Below, one piece after another: positions 50,396 through 62,169 of a stretch of DNA of 64,000 nt (position 1 is its first letter; each line of letters begins with the position of its first letter). Source of the DNA: Oryzias latipes (lineage: Eukaryota; Chordata; Actinopteri; Beloniformes; Adrianichthyidae); assembly GCF_002234675.1 (NCBI RefSeq), contig NC_019872.2:9936950-10000949 (forward strand), read 5' to 3'. Position numbers and translations under genes: made by a program. The notes beneath the pieces were generated by a model. The model had not been told where the DNA came from. It made no database searches and saw nothing but the letters and a program-made list of their open reading frames with translations.

Positions 50396-52245
50396 CTCTC
50401 CAGAGGAGATGAGCAACAGCAGGTTCTTCCTAAGAGAAGTGGAGCCAGAAAACGCACTCTCATGGGGTGATTGAGGACTTGAAGCAGAGTTGGTTCTGTG
50501 TTTTTTTTTTATCCAAAGATACTTTTATTGGGGTATCAGGTTTTTTACCTAATTTCCTTTCTTGCTATCAATTTTGCTGATGATGAAGACATTACTAAGA
50601 TTAAATGTAACAGTCTAGATGCAGAAAATAACATTTGTCTCAGAAATATTAATTTTACTTGTGAGATTTTTTTAGGTTGTTTCACATACTGTTGGTATTC
50701 TTTGATTATCTTGCTTTACTGTGGTTTTCCAACTATTGCCTCCTGCATTGAAAGCTTTCCATTCCTCATCCTCACTCCTTTCAGCTGTTTGCTTTCATCA
50801 TTTCTTTCTCTTCAAACTATTTACCTCTCATCATCACTCAGTGCAAATGCCTGTCTTGCACTGTGATGTAGTGCAGAAGTATAAATCACCAGGTCAGTCT
50901 GCAACTTAGACTTGGTGCAAGGAAAGCAGGAACGTTTCTGTTGGTGTGTGCTGTGTTTGATGGGAAATCACAGCAATAACCTCGGCCATTTTTAGAGGCA
51001 AAATATATCACAAAGGGATTATTTCAATCCTCAGCACCTGACCAGCAAAGTGGTGTTTGGTGTCCACATAACCCCAGGATTCTGCTGACTGCCCAAGATG
51101 TTGAGCGTGTTTCGACAGGACGAAATGTTGAATCAGGTTTTTGCCCGGGGATCCATGCTGACTTGCAACTCAACACCACAAACAGGACATCCGAGGGTGT
51201 CAGTCAGATGGCAGCTGAGGAAGGTCCAAGCCAATGTGGTCGCTCTGCCTGGCATTCTTGGAATAACATGAGAAGAACGTGGAACTGAGGATGAGGAGTC
51301 CCAAAACGCTTAACCTGTCACAGGGTGAATGTGGGTCACATAGACAGACAACTTAAACACTTTCACTTTAGGCTGTCAGGCTGGCTGGAGTCAGCTGTTG
51401 AGCGTTCCTATTTAGGCTTTAGACGTTTAGTCGGACGTTTACTGGAAAATGTAGATTAATGGAAAACCAAAGGTTTTTTTTTTTAAAGTTGAATTTTGGG
51501 AGATTTTTTTCACTTTAAAAATGGAAATAATACGAAATTTTCTTTTTTCTGTTTTTCCAAGATGGGAAAAAAATACAAGAACTTAAAGACCCACCTCAAT
51601 TTATATATATTTTTGGTGTTTTAACATGTTCTTGTAGCATTTTTCTGATGATGGAAGAGCTATATAAAGACACTTAATCTTATAATTGCATTTCTGAGTA
51701 TTGTCATGGTGCCTCTGTCAGACTCCTTCCCCCTCTCCTCTCCGCTTGGTTCCTGATTATCCCCAGCTGCTTCCACTCACCTCATCGACACACCTGCCTT
51801 CTTAAGGAGCTCCAGGATCTTCATTCAACGCCAGTCCGTTGCCCCTGATGGTGCATATTTGGCCTCACGTCAAGTTCATGCTTTGTTGCCTTGCCTTAAG
51901 CCAAGTAGTTAACATATGCTGTCTTACCTGTCTCCAGGAAACCTCAGCCACGAGTGGTCACCCACAGCAGCCGTAATCCGGACTCCTCTACTGGTCTGGT
52001 CCCTTCATCCTCACCACGAGCCTCTGCCGAACCAGCTGCCTCACGAGACGGACTCACGCTGCCGACTCCAGACCCGAACGAGCAGTTCCACCAGTGACGC
52101 CACGAGCCGCAGTTACATTCTCGGACCTCCAGTAACAGATACCTACCTGTCTGGCCCTCATATTAAATCTACCTTCTCGCCAAGACATCTCTGTCCTGTG
52201 TCTCATTCCGGGTTTCAGCATCTGGGTCTCAGTCGTTCTATAGTC

Positions 52246-53271
52246 ATGACAGAACGGACTGGCCATAATCCCGACCCAGCTGACCCGGAGGGACTCAGAT
52301 TAGCCGTATCCCAGCAAGGCATATTGCTTGGTCGCCAGGCCGACGCCCTATCCCAGATGGCCGCGGCCCAACAGGACCTTTTTCACCGCCTGGACGGTTT
52401 GACACAGACATTGAACAATTTAACCGGACATTTTTCCCATGTTCCAACAGATACGGCTCAAGCTACGGCTAACTCGGCTACTTCCGTTTCCGGATCACCC
52501 TCCGCTCACGAAAACATCCGGCTGCAACCGGAACCATTTACTGGTGACGTTGAAGCCTGCGGAGGATTCCTCCTCCAATGCGAGCTGATTTACCAACAAG
52601 CCCCCCGTCATTATCAGTCGGATCACAGTAAAATATCACTGATCGTCAACTCTCTACGCAATAAAGCCCTCCAGTGGGCCCAGGCTTTCCTCTCCTCCAA
52701 TCCCATAAGCCACCTCACTTATGAACGTTTCCTCAGAGAGTTCCAGTTAATTTTCGACCAACCACGCAAACAGGACGAAGCAACCCGTCGGTTACTCGCG
52801 CTCAGGCAGCGTAACCGCTCGGTGAGTGAACACGTTATAGATTTCCGTATTCTGGCGGTCGAGGCAGGCTGGCCCGACGCAGCTTTGAAGGGGATCTTTT
52901 ACCAGTCTTTAAATGAACAAATTAAGGATCATCTGTGTTCTCAACCCGAAGCCCGGTCATTTGAGGAACTGGTTTCTGCGGCACTCCGCTCTGATGTTCG
53001 CCTGCGGGAGCGTCAAAGGGAACGAGGGCCCGTTTTCCAGCGTGCCGCAACCACTACATCCTCCAACTTCTCACACGCTGTTCACGCCACCCCTCTCGAC
53101 TCCCTCAGCCCCTCTAGACCTCCAGACGAGCCTATGCAGGTTGGACACTCTCGACTGTCTGAAGAGGAACGCCGCAGACGGCGCATGGAGGGGGCCTGTT
53201 TCTATTGCGGAGCAAAGGGCCACATTGTCATCTCCTGCCCGCTTCGTTTAAACACCCGAACCCCTCGCTAG
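52246..53271 (+). CDS. gag: retrotransposon gag protein
   Basis: The structural protein of the gypsy element, 341 aa, forms the particle that packages the element's RNA. The ATG at 52246-52248 lies in the last six bases of the 5' LTR, so the first codons are LTR sequence. An N-terminal helical region is followed by a retrotrans_gag-type core ([32 protein letters not shown]). A CCHC zinc knuckle is at C318, C321, H326 and C331 ([14 protein letters not shown]). The stop TAG is at 53269-53271. The reading frame also runs open through the LTR upstream, but the family pattern starts at this ATG. Confidence 0.85.
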   Translation: MTERTGHNPDPADPEGLRLAVSQQGILLGRQADALSQMAAAQQDLFHRLDGLTQTLNNLTGHFSHVPTDTAQATANSATSVSGSPSAHENIRLQPEPFTGDVEACGGFLLQCELIYQQAPRHYQSDHSKISLIVNSLRNKALQWAQAFLSSNPISHLTYERFLREFQLIFDQPRKQDEATRRLLALRQRNRSVSEHVIDFRILAVEAGWPDAALKGIFYQSLNEQIKDHLCSQPEARSFEELVSAALRSDVRLRERQRERGPVFQRAATTTSSNFSHAVHATPLDSLSPSRPPDEPMQVGHSRLSEEERRRRRMEGACFYCGAKGHIVISCPLRLNTRTPR

Positions 53272-56200
53272 GAGACAGGCTGCGAGGGGTAACAAACATC
53301 TACCTGGCCGGTAATAATTTTTTACTAATCCCTGTCAAGTTAAGTCACGATCTCCAAGTGCATGAGTTACGGGCCCTGGTCGACTCCGGGGCCGAGCAGA
53401 GTTTAATTGACCAGCAACTTGTTAATGAACTGTCGATTCCCACAGAACCCCTGGAGAACCCCATCGAGGCTTCCGGTTTAGGCGGTCAACTCTTATCCCG
53501 CATCACCCACCGCACCAAACCCATCCTGCTCATTACTTCTGGCAACCATCGTGAGTCTATCCGTTTCCTCATCACCAAGTCCATCCATACTCCCATAGTA
53601 CTCGGGTTTTCCTGGCTAAAACTGCATAATCCTCAATTTAATTGGGCTCAAGGGACTATAATCCAGTGGAGCCCATATTGCCTCGCTAATTGTCTTCTCT
53701 CTGCTCTCCCTTCCGTTACTTCTCCTAACGCTGAGTGTCATAGCCAAGTCGATTTGTCCAACATTCCTCGTTGTTATCATGATTTAAAAGCAGTATTTTG
53801 CAAAACCAAAGCTAGTGCTCTCCCACCTCATAGACCTTATGATTGCGCCATAAACCTGATGCCTGGCGCTCCATTGCCCAAGGGCCATTTGTTTAATCTA
53901 TCTGGACCAGAAAAGACAGCCATGGAGAACTATGTACAGGAAGCCCTCGCCCTGGGGCACATTCGACCCTCCTCCTCCCCCGTGGGAGCAGGCTTTTTCT
54001 TCGTGCAGAAAAAAGACAAGTCCCTCCGACCATGCATTGATTATCGCGAACTAAATCAAATCACCGTAAAAGACAAATACTCACTGCCATTAATCACCTC
54101 TGTTTTTGATTCCGTCCAGAAGGCTCGCATATTCACAAAGTTAGATCTCCGCAATGCCTACCACTTGGTCCGAATTAAGGAAGGGGACGAGTGGAAAACT
54201 GCCTTTAACACCCCGTTAGGGCATTACGAATATTTAGTAATGCCTTTCGGCCTCACCAACGCCCCGGCAGTTTTCCAAAGGCTAGTTAACGATGTCCTTC
54301 GGGACTTCATTAATCGATTCGTCTTTGTCTATTTAGATGATATTCTTGTCTACTCCCACGATCTGGCTCAACACGAGCATCACGTTCGGCTGGTGTTGGA
54401 GAGACTATTGGAAAATCAGCTTTTCGTTAAGCATGAAAAGTGCGAATTTCATTCCCCCACTGTACAGTTTCTCGGTTACATTATCGAGGCTGGCTGCATA
54501 CGCCCTGATCCATCCAAAATAGAAGCTGTTACCAACTGGGAACCTCCAACCAGCCGTAAGAAGCTACAGCAATTCCTGGGCTTTGCTAACTTTTACAGAC
54601 GCTTCATACGCAATTACAGCAGTATTGCTTCTCCCCTTACACGCCTCACTTCCATAAAGCATCCCTTTGTCTGGTCCAACGAAGCCCAACAGGCCTTCAA
54701 CAGGTTAAAGAAACTGTTTGTCTCTGCCCCGATCCTCATCCAACCTGACCCCTCACGGCAATTTATCGTTGAGGTCGATGCCTCTGACTCTGGGGTGGGC
54801 GCTGTCCTCTCACAGAAGGAGGAGAGTTCTGGAAAACTCAAACCTTGTGCGTTTTTCTCTCGCAAGCTGTCCCCTTCTGAGCAGAATTACGACGTTGGCA
54901 ACCGGGAACTCTTAGCCATCAAACTTGCCCTGGAGGAGTGGCGTCACTGGTTGGAGGGAGCCGAGCAGCCTTTCATCGTCTGGACGGACCATAAAAACCT
55001 GGCATACCTACGCTCCGCGAAAAGACTCAACTCCAGGCAAGCTCGTTGGTGTCTTTTCTTTGACCGGTTTCACTTCACCATAACCTACAGACCAGGCTCC
55101 CGCAACACCAAACCCGATGCCCTCTCCAGGAAATACAGTCCGTCTGAGAACACTCTATCATCAATCCTCCCTTCATCCTGCATCATAGGAAGTGTCACCT
55201 GGGATATCGAGGCCAAGGTTCTTCAAGCCCTGGAAGGGGACTCTGACCATCCACCCGCCTCCAGGGGCACACTGTTTGTACCCGCTCATCTCCGCTCCGA
55301 AGTCATCACTTGGGGTCACGCGTCTCGTCTGGCGTGCCATGGGGGGGTCCACCGTACCCTCCATTTACTTCGTAAGAGGTTTTATTGGCCGTCTATGGAG
55401 AAGGATATTAGGGAGTATATCTCGGCGTGCACCACCTGCGCCCGATCCAAGACGTCCTCCTCGGCTCCGGCGGGGTTGCTCCACCCACTTCCTACGCCCA
55501 GCAGGCCCTGGTCCCACTTGGCAATGGACTTTGTCACCGGGTTACCCCCATCAGCAGGTAACACCGTCATACTCACAGTCATAGATCGATTTTCCAAGAT
55601 GGCCCACTTCATTCCGCTCCCTCAACTACCCACTGCCACCGAAACTGCTGATATCATGACCAAGCAGGTTTTCCGTCACCATGGCATCCCCCTGGACATT
55701 GTCTCTGACCGTGGCCCGCAGTTCATTTCTCAGGTCTGGAAGGCCTTCTGTACGGCCTTGGGGGCCACGGTCAGCCTCACATCTGGCTACCATCCTCAGT
55801 CCAACGGCCAAGCGGAGAGAGCGAACCAGGAACTGGAGGCAGCTCTCCGCTGCTTGGCGGCACAGAACCAGCAGGACTGGTCCCAATATATCGTGTGGAT
55901 TGAGTATGCCCATAATGCTCATCCCTCCACTGCCACTGGGCTCTCTCCCTTTGAGGCCGCCCTCGGGTACTCACCACCTCTGTTTCCGTCACAGGAACTG
56001 GACTTGGCGGTGCCTTCCGTACAACATCACATCCAGCGGTGCCAACGCATCTGGGCACAGGCTAAGGCTGCTCTCCTCCGCACCAAGGAGAGCAACTGCC
56101 GCATCGCCAACCGTCACAGGGTGGTGGGACCCGAGTACCAACCTGGCCAGAGGGTCTGGCTCTCCACACGTAATATCCCCATCCAAGCCACCTCCAAGAA

Positions 56201-56567
56201 ACTGGCTCCACGATTCATCGGACCTTACGTCATAGAGAAACTCATCAACCCCACCTGCGTCCGACTCCGTCTTCCCAAGGCTCTGAAAGTTCACCCGTCA
56301 TTTCATGTTTCCCAGATCAAGCCAGTTCTGGACAGTCCTCTGTGCCCGCCGTCCGCTTCCCCGCCACCCGCCCGGCTCATCGACGGTGCTCCGGCTTACG
56401 ACGTCAATCGGATCCTGGATGTCCGCCGTCGGGGTCGCGGATTCCAGTTCCTGGTCGACTGGGTGGGTTACGGGCCGGAGGAGCGCTCCTGGATTTCCCG
56501 CTCTCTCATTTTGGACCCCTCGCTCATTGAGGATTTCTACCGGGCCCACCCAGATCGCCGCCCTTGA
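53205..56567 (+). CDS. pol: retrotransposon pol polyprotein
   Basis: An open frame of 1120 codons, -1 relative to gag and overlapping it by 67 nt; it is probably made as a gag-pol fusion by frameshifting. Domains in order: aspartic protease ([10 protein letters not shown]); reverse transcriptase with [11 protein letters not shown]; RNase H ([25 protein letters not shown]); integrase with an HHCC zinc finger (CTTCARSK at its end) and DDE core ([28 protein letters not shown]); a GPY/F module ([10 protein letters not shown]); and a C-terminal chromodomain ([29 protein letters not shown]). Chromodomains guide integration to certain chromatin in related elements. No internal stop or frameshift. 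No ATG start of its own is expected. Confidence 0.93.
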   Translation: MRSKGPHCHLLPASFKHPNPSLGDRLRGVTNIYLAGNNFLLIPVKLSHDLQVHELRALVDSGAEQSLIDQQLVNELSIPTEPLENPIEASGLGGQLLSRITHRTKPILLITSGNHRESIRFLITKSIHTPIVLGFSWLKLHNPQFNWAQGTIIQWSPYCLANCLLSALPSVTSPNAECHSQVDLSNIPRCYHDLKAVFCKTKASALPPHRPYDCAINLMPGAPLPKGHLFNLSGPEKTAMENYVQEALALGHIRPSSSPVGAGFFFVQKKDKSLRPCIDYRELNQITVKDKYSLPLITSVFDSVQKARIFTKLDLRNAYHLVRIKEGDEWKTAFNTPLGHYEYLVMPFGLTNAPAVFQRLVNDVLRDFINRFVFVYLDDILVYSHDLAQHEHHVRLVLERLLENQLFVKHEKCEFHSPTVQFLGYIIEAGCIRPDPSKIEAVTNWEPPTSRKKLQQFLGFANFYRRFIRNYSSIASPLTRLTSIKHPFVWSNEAQQAFNRLKKLFVSAPILIQPDPSRQFIVEVDASDSGVGAVLSQKEESSGKLKPCAFFSRKLSPSEQNYDVGNRELLAIKLALEEWRHWLEGAEQPFIVWTDHKNLAYLRSAKRLNSRQARWCLFFDRFHFTITYRPGSRNTKPDALSRKYSPSENTLSSILPSSCIIGSVTWDIEAKVLQALEGDSDHPPASRGTLFVPAHLRSEVITWGHASRLACHGGVHRTLHLLRKRFYWPSMEKDIREYISACTTCARSKTSSSAPAGLLHPLPTPSRPWSHLAMDFVTGLPPSAGNTVILTVIDRFSKMAHFIPLPQLPTATETADIMTKQVFRHHGIPLDIVSDRGPQFISQVWKAFCTALGATVSLTSGYHPQSNGQAERANQELEAALRCLAAQNQQDWSQYIVWIEYAHNAHPSTATGLSPFEAALGYSPPLFPSQELDLAVPSVQHHIQRCQRIWAQAKAALLRTKESNCRIANRHRVVGPEYQPGQRVWLSTRNIPIQATSKKLAPRFIGPYVIEKLINPTCVRLRLPKALKVHPSFHVSQIKPVLDSPLCPPSASPPPARLIDGAPAYDVNRILDVRRRGRGFQFLVDWVGYGPEERSWISRSLILDPSLIEDFYRAHPDRRP
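53247..53290 (+). promoter_or_regulatory. -1 ribosomal frameshift signal
   Basis: The slippery heptamer TTTAAAC lies at 53247-53253 in the correct gag register (T TTA AAC). After a 6-nt spacer, a perfect 9-bp stem follows: ACCCCTCGC at 53260-53268 pairs with GCGAGGGGT at 53282-53290. The 13-nt loop holds the gag stop codon. CAGG in the loop (53276-53279) could pair with CCTG at 53303-53306 as a second pseudoknot stem. Slippage by -1 enters the pol frame exactly. Confidence 0.85.
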
Positions 56568-57600
56568 CCGCCTGGAGGCGGTCGTTGAGGGGGGGGTACT
56601 GTCATGGTGCCTCTGTCAGACTCCTTCCCCCTCTCCTCTCCGCTTGGTTCCTGATTATCCCCAGCTGCTTCCACTCACCTCATCGACACACCTGCCTTCT
56701 TAAGGAGCTCCAGGATCTTCATTCAACGCCAGTCCGTTGCCCCTGATGGTGCATATTTGGCCTCACGTCAAGTTCATGCTTTGTTGCCTTGCCTTAAGCC
56801 AAGTAGTTAACATATGCTGTCTTACCTGTCTCCAGGAAACCTCAGCCACGAGTGGTCACCCACAGCAGCCGTAATCCGGACTCCTCTACTGGTCTGGTCC
56901 CTTCATCCTCACCACGAGCCTCTGCCGAACCAGCTGCCTCACGAGACGGACTCACGCTGCCGACTCCAGACCCGAACGAGCAGTTCCACCAGTGACGCCA
57001 CGAGCCGCAGTTACATTCTCGGACCTCCAGTAACAGATACCTACCTGTCTGGCCCTCATATTAAATCTACCTTCTCGCCAAGACATCTCTGTCCTGTGTC
57101 TCATTCCGGGTTTCAGCATCTGGGTCTCAGTCGTTCTATAGTCATGACAAGTATTTCTTTATTCAAATTGTTGTGAAACAGGAGCAGAAAAAAAAGCAGT
57201 TTGAAAAGGATTGTATTTGTGACATAAAATACACCAGGCAGGCCACAAGCTCCAGTCTGATACATCCACTTGAAAATGACGTGATGTGTGTCTTGGTTTC
57301 CCTCATCCGAGCTGGCGTCTGGCTCAAAACTGTACAGCTGGATCACTCCAATATTGCTCACCATTTTTGTTGCACCGTTAATGTTAAATTGGGGGAGGAT
57401 GAGAGGCTGTAAGCCAGTGGGAGGGCATGTTAATGGAATGCTCTGTTATGGGTGATGGGAAGAGGGGCGGTGTTGCTCTGAGCCAACAGCTCTACCTAGA
57501 AACTTTGTCCTGGAAAGCCATACAGGGTTTTTAGGCTAAAAATGGTGTAAACTTAATTAAAAGCTCACTGGTGACGCTTTGAAAATAGATCAGGAGATGA

Positions 57601-58266
57601 TTGGAGGGGGACTTTAAATTACAAATTTTGCTGTTAATTGAATTTACTACGTTGAGAAATGCAAAATTATTTGACACCCCCCCCCCCCCCCAATTCAGAT
57701 GAATGACTCCCCCTCCTCTGCATCAGAAGTATGTTTTGTGCAGCACACAGTGGAGAATCTGTGCTTGCGTGCGGGAATGACTGTTATTAGGAAGCATCAA
57801 GGGGATTGAAAGAGATCCTTGTTTGGATGAGTGGGTGGGTTCGCGTCGTGGAGAAAGTGTAGGTTTGGTGAGTTGTGTGAGAGACTCTTTCACCATAAGG
57901 GAGGTGAGGAGGGGGGAGACCGCCTCTCACATCTGGCTTTTGCCTCACGTGCATAACTTAGTCTCTGCACCTTGGCCCTGCAGAGGACTGTGGGGGAAAT
58001 GTTGGATCACTTAGACTGGGCTCTCCGCTGTGGCTCCACATCCCGGCCGTAAGGGCTCCGCGCCCGCCTCCGCTGGTGCAGGAAGGTGACGCAGCGCCGT
58101 GGAGCTGCTGCTGGTGCTTTTTACCAGGTGTAGGAGTGGCGACTATTGCGGCAGCCCGCGCGCACGCCGTCTCAGCGTGCGCTTTAACGCAGCGGAGGAT
58201 CCCATAGTGAGCCGATCCATCCGGGGCTGCTTTCAGGGGGAATATAATGAGTCCGGCGGCGCCGCA
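57601..58266 (+). promoter_or_regulatory. stard13: CpG-rich region ahead of stard13 alternative exon
   Basis: From about 58.0 kb the base composition changes to CpG-rich (GCAGCCCGCGCGCACGCC, GGCGGCGCCGCA) directly upstream of and into the exon at 58267. This looks like a CpG-island promoter. No TATA box is seen. The part before 57.9 kb is ordinary and holds a C-run at 57677-57690. Confidence 0.55.
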
Positions 58267-58393
58267 ATGACCACCCAGAGGAAGTCTGCCAGTAAACTTC
58301 AGCTGCGGCGGTCGATCAGCGAGCAGCTGCGGGAGTCCACGTCCAAGGCTTGGGATCTGCTGTGGAGAAACGTCCGGGAGAGGCGGCTGGCAG
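58267..58393 (+). CDS. stard13: StARD13, alternative first coding exon (short N-terminus)
   Basis: STARD13 (DLC2) is a RhoGAP with SAM and START domains that restrains RhoA at adhesions and other membranes. This exon encodes 42 residues starting MTTQRKSASKLQLRRSISEQ and ending AWDLLWRNVRERRLA, then one base before the donor G/GTCAGA (phase 1). In vertebrate STARD13 and DLC1 this block is followed by EIEAKEACDWL, the start of the SAM region, which lies beyond this window. The ATG sits in a CpG-rich context, as expected for a first exon. Recognition rests on recalled family sequence. Confidence 0.85.
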
Positions 58394-59824
58394 GTCAGAG
58401 AACCAAAAAAGGAAGCAGCGCTCAAATGTGGAATGCAGTCTATCACCGCAGATAACGGCAGCGGCGGAACAGACGCAGCGAAGATCTTTTATTTACAAGT
58501 GTTTAACTTGTGCTTGTCTGGCTGTTTGCCATTATTTGCGTTTACGCTTGCAATGCCAGGACTGTTTACCAATAGAAGTTTGTCTCCGGTGGTCTGAGTG
58601 GGCTGTTATGTCCCCCACACGCCCGGATCGTCATGCGCAACGTGCGCCCCGAATATTTTGGGAAGGTCATTGTCAAATTTAGTTCTCAAAAGCGCAGGCA
58701 TGCGCTGTGGGAGGCAGAGCAGAGGGGATTCAGATACCCTTCAGTTCTGTTATTTAAGGGCGGAAGTTGATGAAATTTGATCAAATTTGGTTTCGTCGTG
58801 GGTTTTAGATATATTTGAATTCTAGGTCTGGATGCGCAGAATCCGGTTTGGCTGTGCGTCAGAGTGAAGGGGGGCGGGGGGGGGGGGGCTGCAGCTGTCT
58901 GTCCAGTTTAATGCAATTACTGAGATGTACGCCACTCAGATAAATTAAACCACAAGCATTCCTGCTTTTACAACCAGGAATCCACAGCTGACCACTGGAA
59001 TCAGAGCAAATGTTCACGTGCGCAGACGGATCACCCAAACAGCTACTGCTGATAAGAAGATTGTCATTCTAACAGCATAAAATTGGGAGTCAAGAGGGCA
59101 TGTGTCCCCAATCCTCTTTCCTCTCACTTTTCCTTGTTTTTCAGCCAAACCCCCCCCCCAAACCCTTTCCTTCCTTCCAGCCCTCCATCACCCCAAATGT
59201 TTAACCCATCAGCTCAGAGGCTCACACTTCACATCTGTCTGGGTCAGATTTGATGGTGGGGGAAATCCTTACAATGTGCACATCTGGCCTTATACAGTCA
59301 TGCTGCTGATCAATATTTCTACCAAAAATCCATCAGGCCAAAGAAGTTTCCAGGTCAGAAAAATGTTTTCACTTTGACTTCTGGGTTTACCACCTTTATT
59401 GGAATCCAACATGGATGTTGATAATACATGAACGTTGTAGTAGTGGTATTGGGTAAGTTTGAAAATAACTTGGCTCACATTGCCGTCTTGTTTTTGTGTG
59501 AAAAGTGTTAAATCCTGGATTTGATTGTAATTCCGCAGATTGCCAGACTAACAGTGGGGGTGAAGCTTTTCCAATCATCAGGATTTGTGGGTCTTAGATT
59601 TTCTGTTGGCGAGTGTTTGTGTGTGTGGGTTTGTTTGTTAGAAAGCATAGATGCAGTCAGAAAAAGGGATTTATGTAAAAAAAAAAAAACATGTCTTTAT
59701 CTCAACTATTTCTGCCCAAATGGTTCCTACTCTTACTTTATTTCACAGTTTTTAAATTAATTTTTTCCCCTCCTACTCTGAATTAGTCTCTAAGGTTTTA
59801 AATTCTGTGCTTAAAGTCTCGAGG

Positions 59825-60350
59825 TGTTTTTAGCCAAAAATCAAAAACCGGTGTCATTCTCTAGAATAGTTTTCTGCAGAACGGCTGTAGCATGAGAAAC
59901 TCGCCTCTGAGTTGTGAGCAGGACTGTTGCCATGGAGCAAGTCCGTCTCCATTTCCCATCGATATATTTACGTGCTCTCTGACTTGCTTACACTCCTTCA
60001 CCCAAAACCTAACACTACTGGTGCAACAAAAATTTTGATTAATATTGGAACTATCCAGCCGTGCAGTTTTAGAGCCAGATACCAGCTCATACGAGGGAAA
60101 AAAAGATGTACGTGGATCTATTTGTCTACAAGTGGATGCATCAGAATGGAGCAGAGCAGGGAGCTTGTGACCTTCTGAATGTAGCTTCCTCGTCACGTCT
60201 AAATTTTTTCAAACATCGTTTTTTTTTGTCTGCTTCTGATAAAGAAATGCTATTTTTTTGCTTTCTTATTATATATCCATCAGAAAAAGGTCACAAGAAA
60301 ACTGTTCAAAACACCAAAAATGTTGTTTTCATTGGAGTGGGTCTTTAACT
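59825..60350 (+). repeat. dispersed repeat R1, copy B
   Basis: Same family and orientation as copy A: CTCTGAGTTGTGAGCAGGAC, TTTCCCATCGATATA, GTGGATGCATCAGAATGG, ATCAGAAAAAGGTCACAAGA. It lies in the stard13 region between two alternative first exons. Coding relics are more broken than in copy C. Confidence 0.65.
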
Positions 60351-61667
60351 CATGGTGACATCAGTGTAACAGAAAAATATCAGAAATTGATTCTGTGGTC
60401 CAAAATGCTCATAATTTGATTTTAAAGAAATGGGTCCGGGTTCTTATTGGTTAAAAAGAAAAAGATGGGATATATTTGTCTTCTAATTCCCATTTTTGTG
60501 CGTTTTTTTCTGTCAGTTGGTTCAAATTTTAACCACTGGTTATTGACACGACAGAAATGATTTTACTAAATGGACAGAACTTCACTACAAAATCACACAA
60601 CTGATGCATAAATTGGTAAAATTATGCAGCTACAGAGAAGATCTTACCAACCAAAACCATTCTTTGAAACACATCCTTAAAGCTAAACAGTTCCAGACAT
60701 TTTTTTTTACTTGTGCATCACATTTGCTGCTGTTTGGTTTGGAGAAGCAAACGCAGTTTATCTCGACTTTCCCAAAAGTAATTTTTCAGTCTCGTCTTTA
60801 GCTTCCTGTCTTGTCTTGGCATGCTGTAACCAAGCGGAGATGATGGATATCACAGAACATTACTGCCTGCTCACTACAGCCCAGCCCTGGGCTCCACTTA
60901 CACACTAATGTTTAGCCCAGGATGACATTACTGTACTGCCTGTTGTGGGCTGGATCAGCAGGATGCAGAACTTGGCTTTTTGTGAACTTTTTTGGGGCGT
61001 CTGTTTCCCCCTTACTAGAAAAAATAGTTGCAGAATTCTTAAGATCTATGATGTTCTTCTGGAGTCGAGTTCCCTTGAGTTTCCTCCAGAGGGCAGCGTG
61101 ATCAAATCAAATAGTTTTTTTTTTTACTGACTTTGAATGAGCTTCTCAGCTTCTTCCGCAGCTTCTCAAACTCCAGTGAAATCAGATAATCTGCAGGATG
61201 CAGAGATCATCTGCTTTGCTGCGTAAACGTGATGTTGTGGACATTTCTCCGTTTTGCACTGCAGTCCTCCTCTGCAGGGGGAACAATGGCTTTGCTCTGA
61301 CATACATGCATTCCTTAGCTCAGTCTCACACACCCACATACTCTCTATTGTTCTGCTCCTTCCTTATTTCATGTAAGGATATGGCTGTTAGAGTCATTTG
61401 TTTTCCATTTTTATCGCACATTTGCATGTCCGCCTGCAGGTCTGCGCGTAGTTTCTATGGCAGGACTTCAGCAAGCAGGCCGCTGGTCACATGATCCAGG
61501 CGAAGAGTTTATCTTCCTCCCATCTCAGCTGAGCAGTGGGCCTGGCACAGAGGGGGGTGGGGGGTGGGGGGGGGGACCAGGATTGTCATCGGAGTCAGGT
61601 GGTGCAATGAAGCGCTTGTTCGACTCTTGAGGGAGGCGGAGGAGGGCGGGTGGTTTCCAGTGAAGAC

Positions 61668-62169
61668 ATGTTAGAGGAAAGAATTCCCGGGGAGTGCTCA
61701 CACAGCAAGTCATCGGAGTGGAGAGGACCTGAAGGTGATGGACAGCTGATGTGAATGGAGACAGGGCGTCTGCCTCAGCATGCTGTCAGAGGAGAGGTCA
61801 ATTCACCAAGGAAGGAGGAGGAGGGTATAGACGGCAACATGGAACCCGTGGACGCTGCAAGAGGAACTGGCAAAGGACTGGAGATCACAGAAGAGACTGC
61901 TGACACGGAATCTGCTGAAAACCCGACTGATTTCACACGCAGCGGGAGCATGGAGATCGATAGTTTGAGCAATGTGAACCCTGGTGCCAAGGGGGAGCAC
62001 GATTCTGAAAGCGATGGAGACTGTGCCAGTGAGGGAACCTGCCTGGAGGTCATGACACCTGATGGCCAGGACCATTACCTGAGGCTAGGAGACACGCCCC
62101 GACGGCGCTCTGCCCTGCGGCTCTCCCGCATCATAGCTCGCCAGCAGCTGCTGCGGAGGATGGCACAAG
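61668..62169 (+). CDS. stard13: StARD13, alternative first coding exon (long alpha-type N-terminus)
   Basis: The open frame runs from ATG 61755 to donor G/GTAGAT at 62169, 138 codons plus one base (phase 1). The last third matches the human STARD13 alpha N-terminus: human MTPEGQEMYLRFDQTTRRSP and MSRILARHQL correspond to MTPDGQDHYLRLGDTPRRRS and LSRIIARQQL. The first 95 residues are acidic, low in complexity and longer than in human, so the true start may be a later Met. A 28-codon upstream frame (ATG 61668) is in the same frame and ends TGA at 61752-61754, directly against the ATG. Confidence 0.83.

Larger units (their letters stand above)
51697..57154 (+). mobile_element. full-length Ty3/gypsy LTR retrotransposon (chromovirus)
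   Basis: The element spans 51702-57149 (5448 bp) with a 5-bp target duplication AGTAT at 51697-51701 and 57150-57154. Both LTRs are 550 bp (51702-52251, 56600-57149), begin TGTCATG and end CATGACA, and show no difference by eye. A G-rich polypurine tract (56587-56596) precedes the 3' LTR. gag and pol are open. No clear tRNA primer site adjoins the 5' LTR; self-priming, as in the Tf1/sushi group, is a possible reason. Domain order and C-terminal chromodomain place it in the chromovirus lineage. It probably inserted recently. Confidence 0.96.
51575..57600 (-). repeat. dispersed repeat R1, copy C, split by the gypsy element
   Basis: The two parts, 51575-51701 and 57150-57600, read in reverse orientation and join into one R1 copy once the retrotransposon and one target duplication are removed. 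The junction then matches AAAGAAATACTCTGAAATGC of copy A closely. The minus strand near 57160-57370 has the longest open frame of the family (VIQLYSFEPDASSDEGNQD). Confidence 0.7.

Noticed and set aside
56814-57176. 120-aa open frame in the 3' LTR
   Set aside because: It is the LTR copy of the sequence upstream of gag, not a separate gene.
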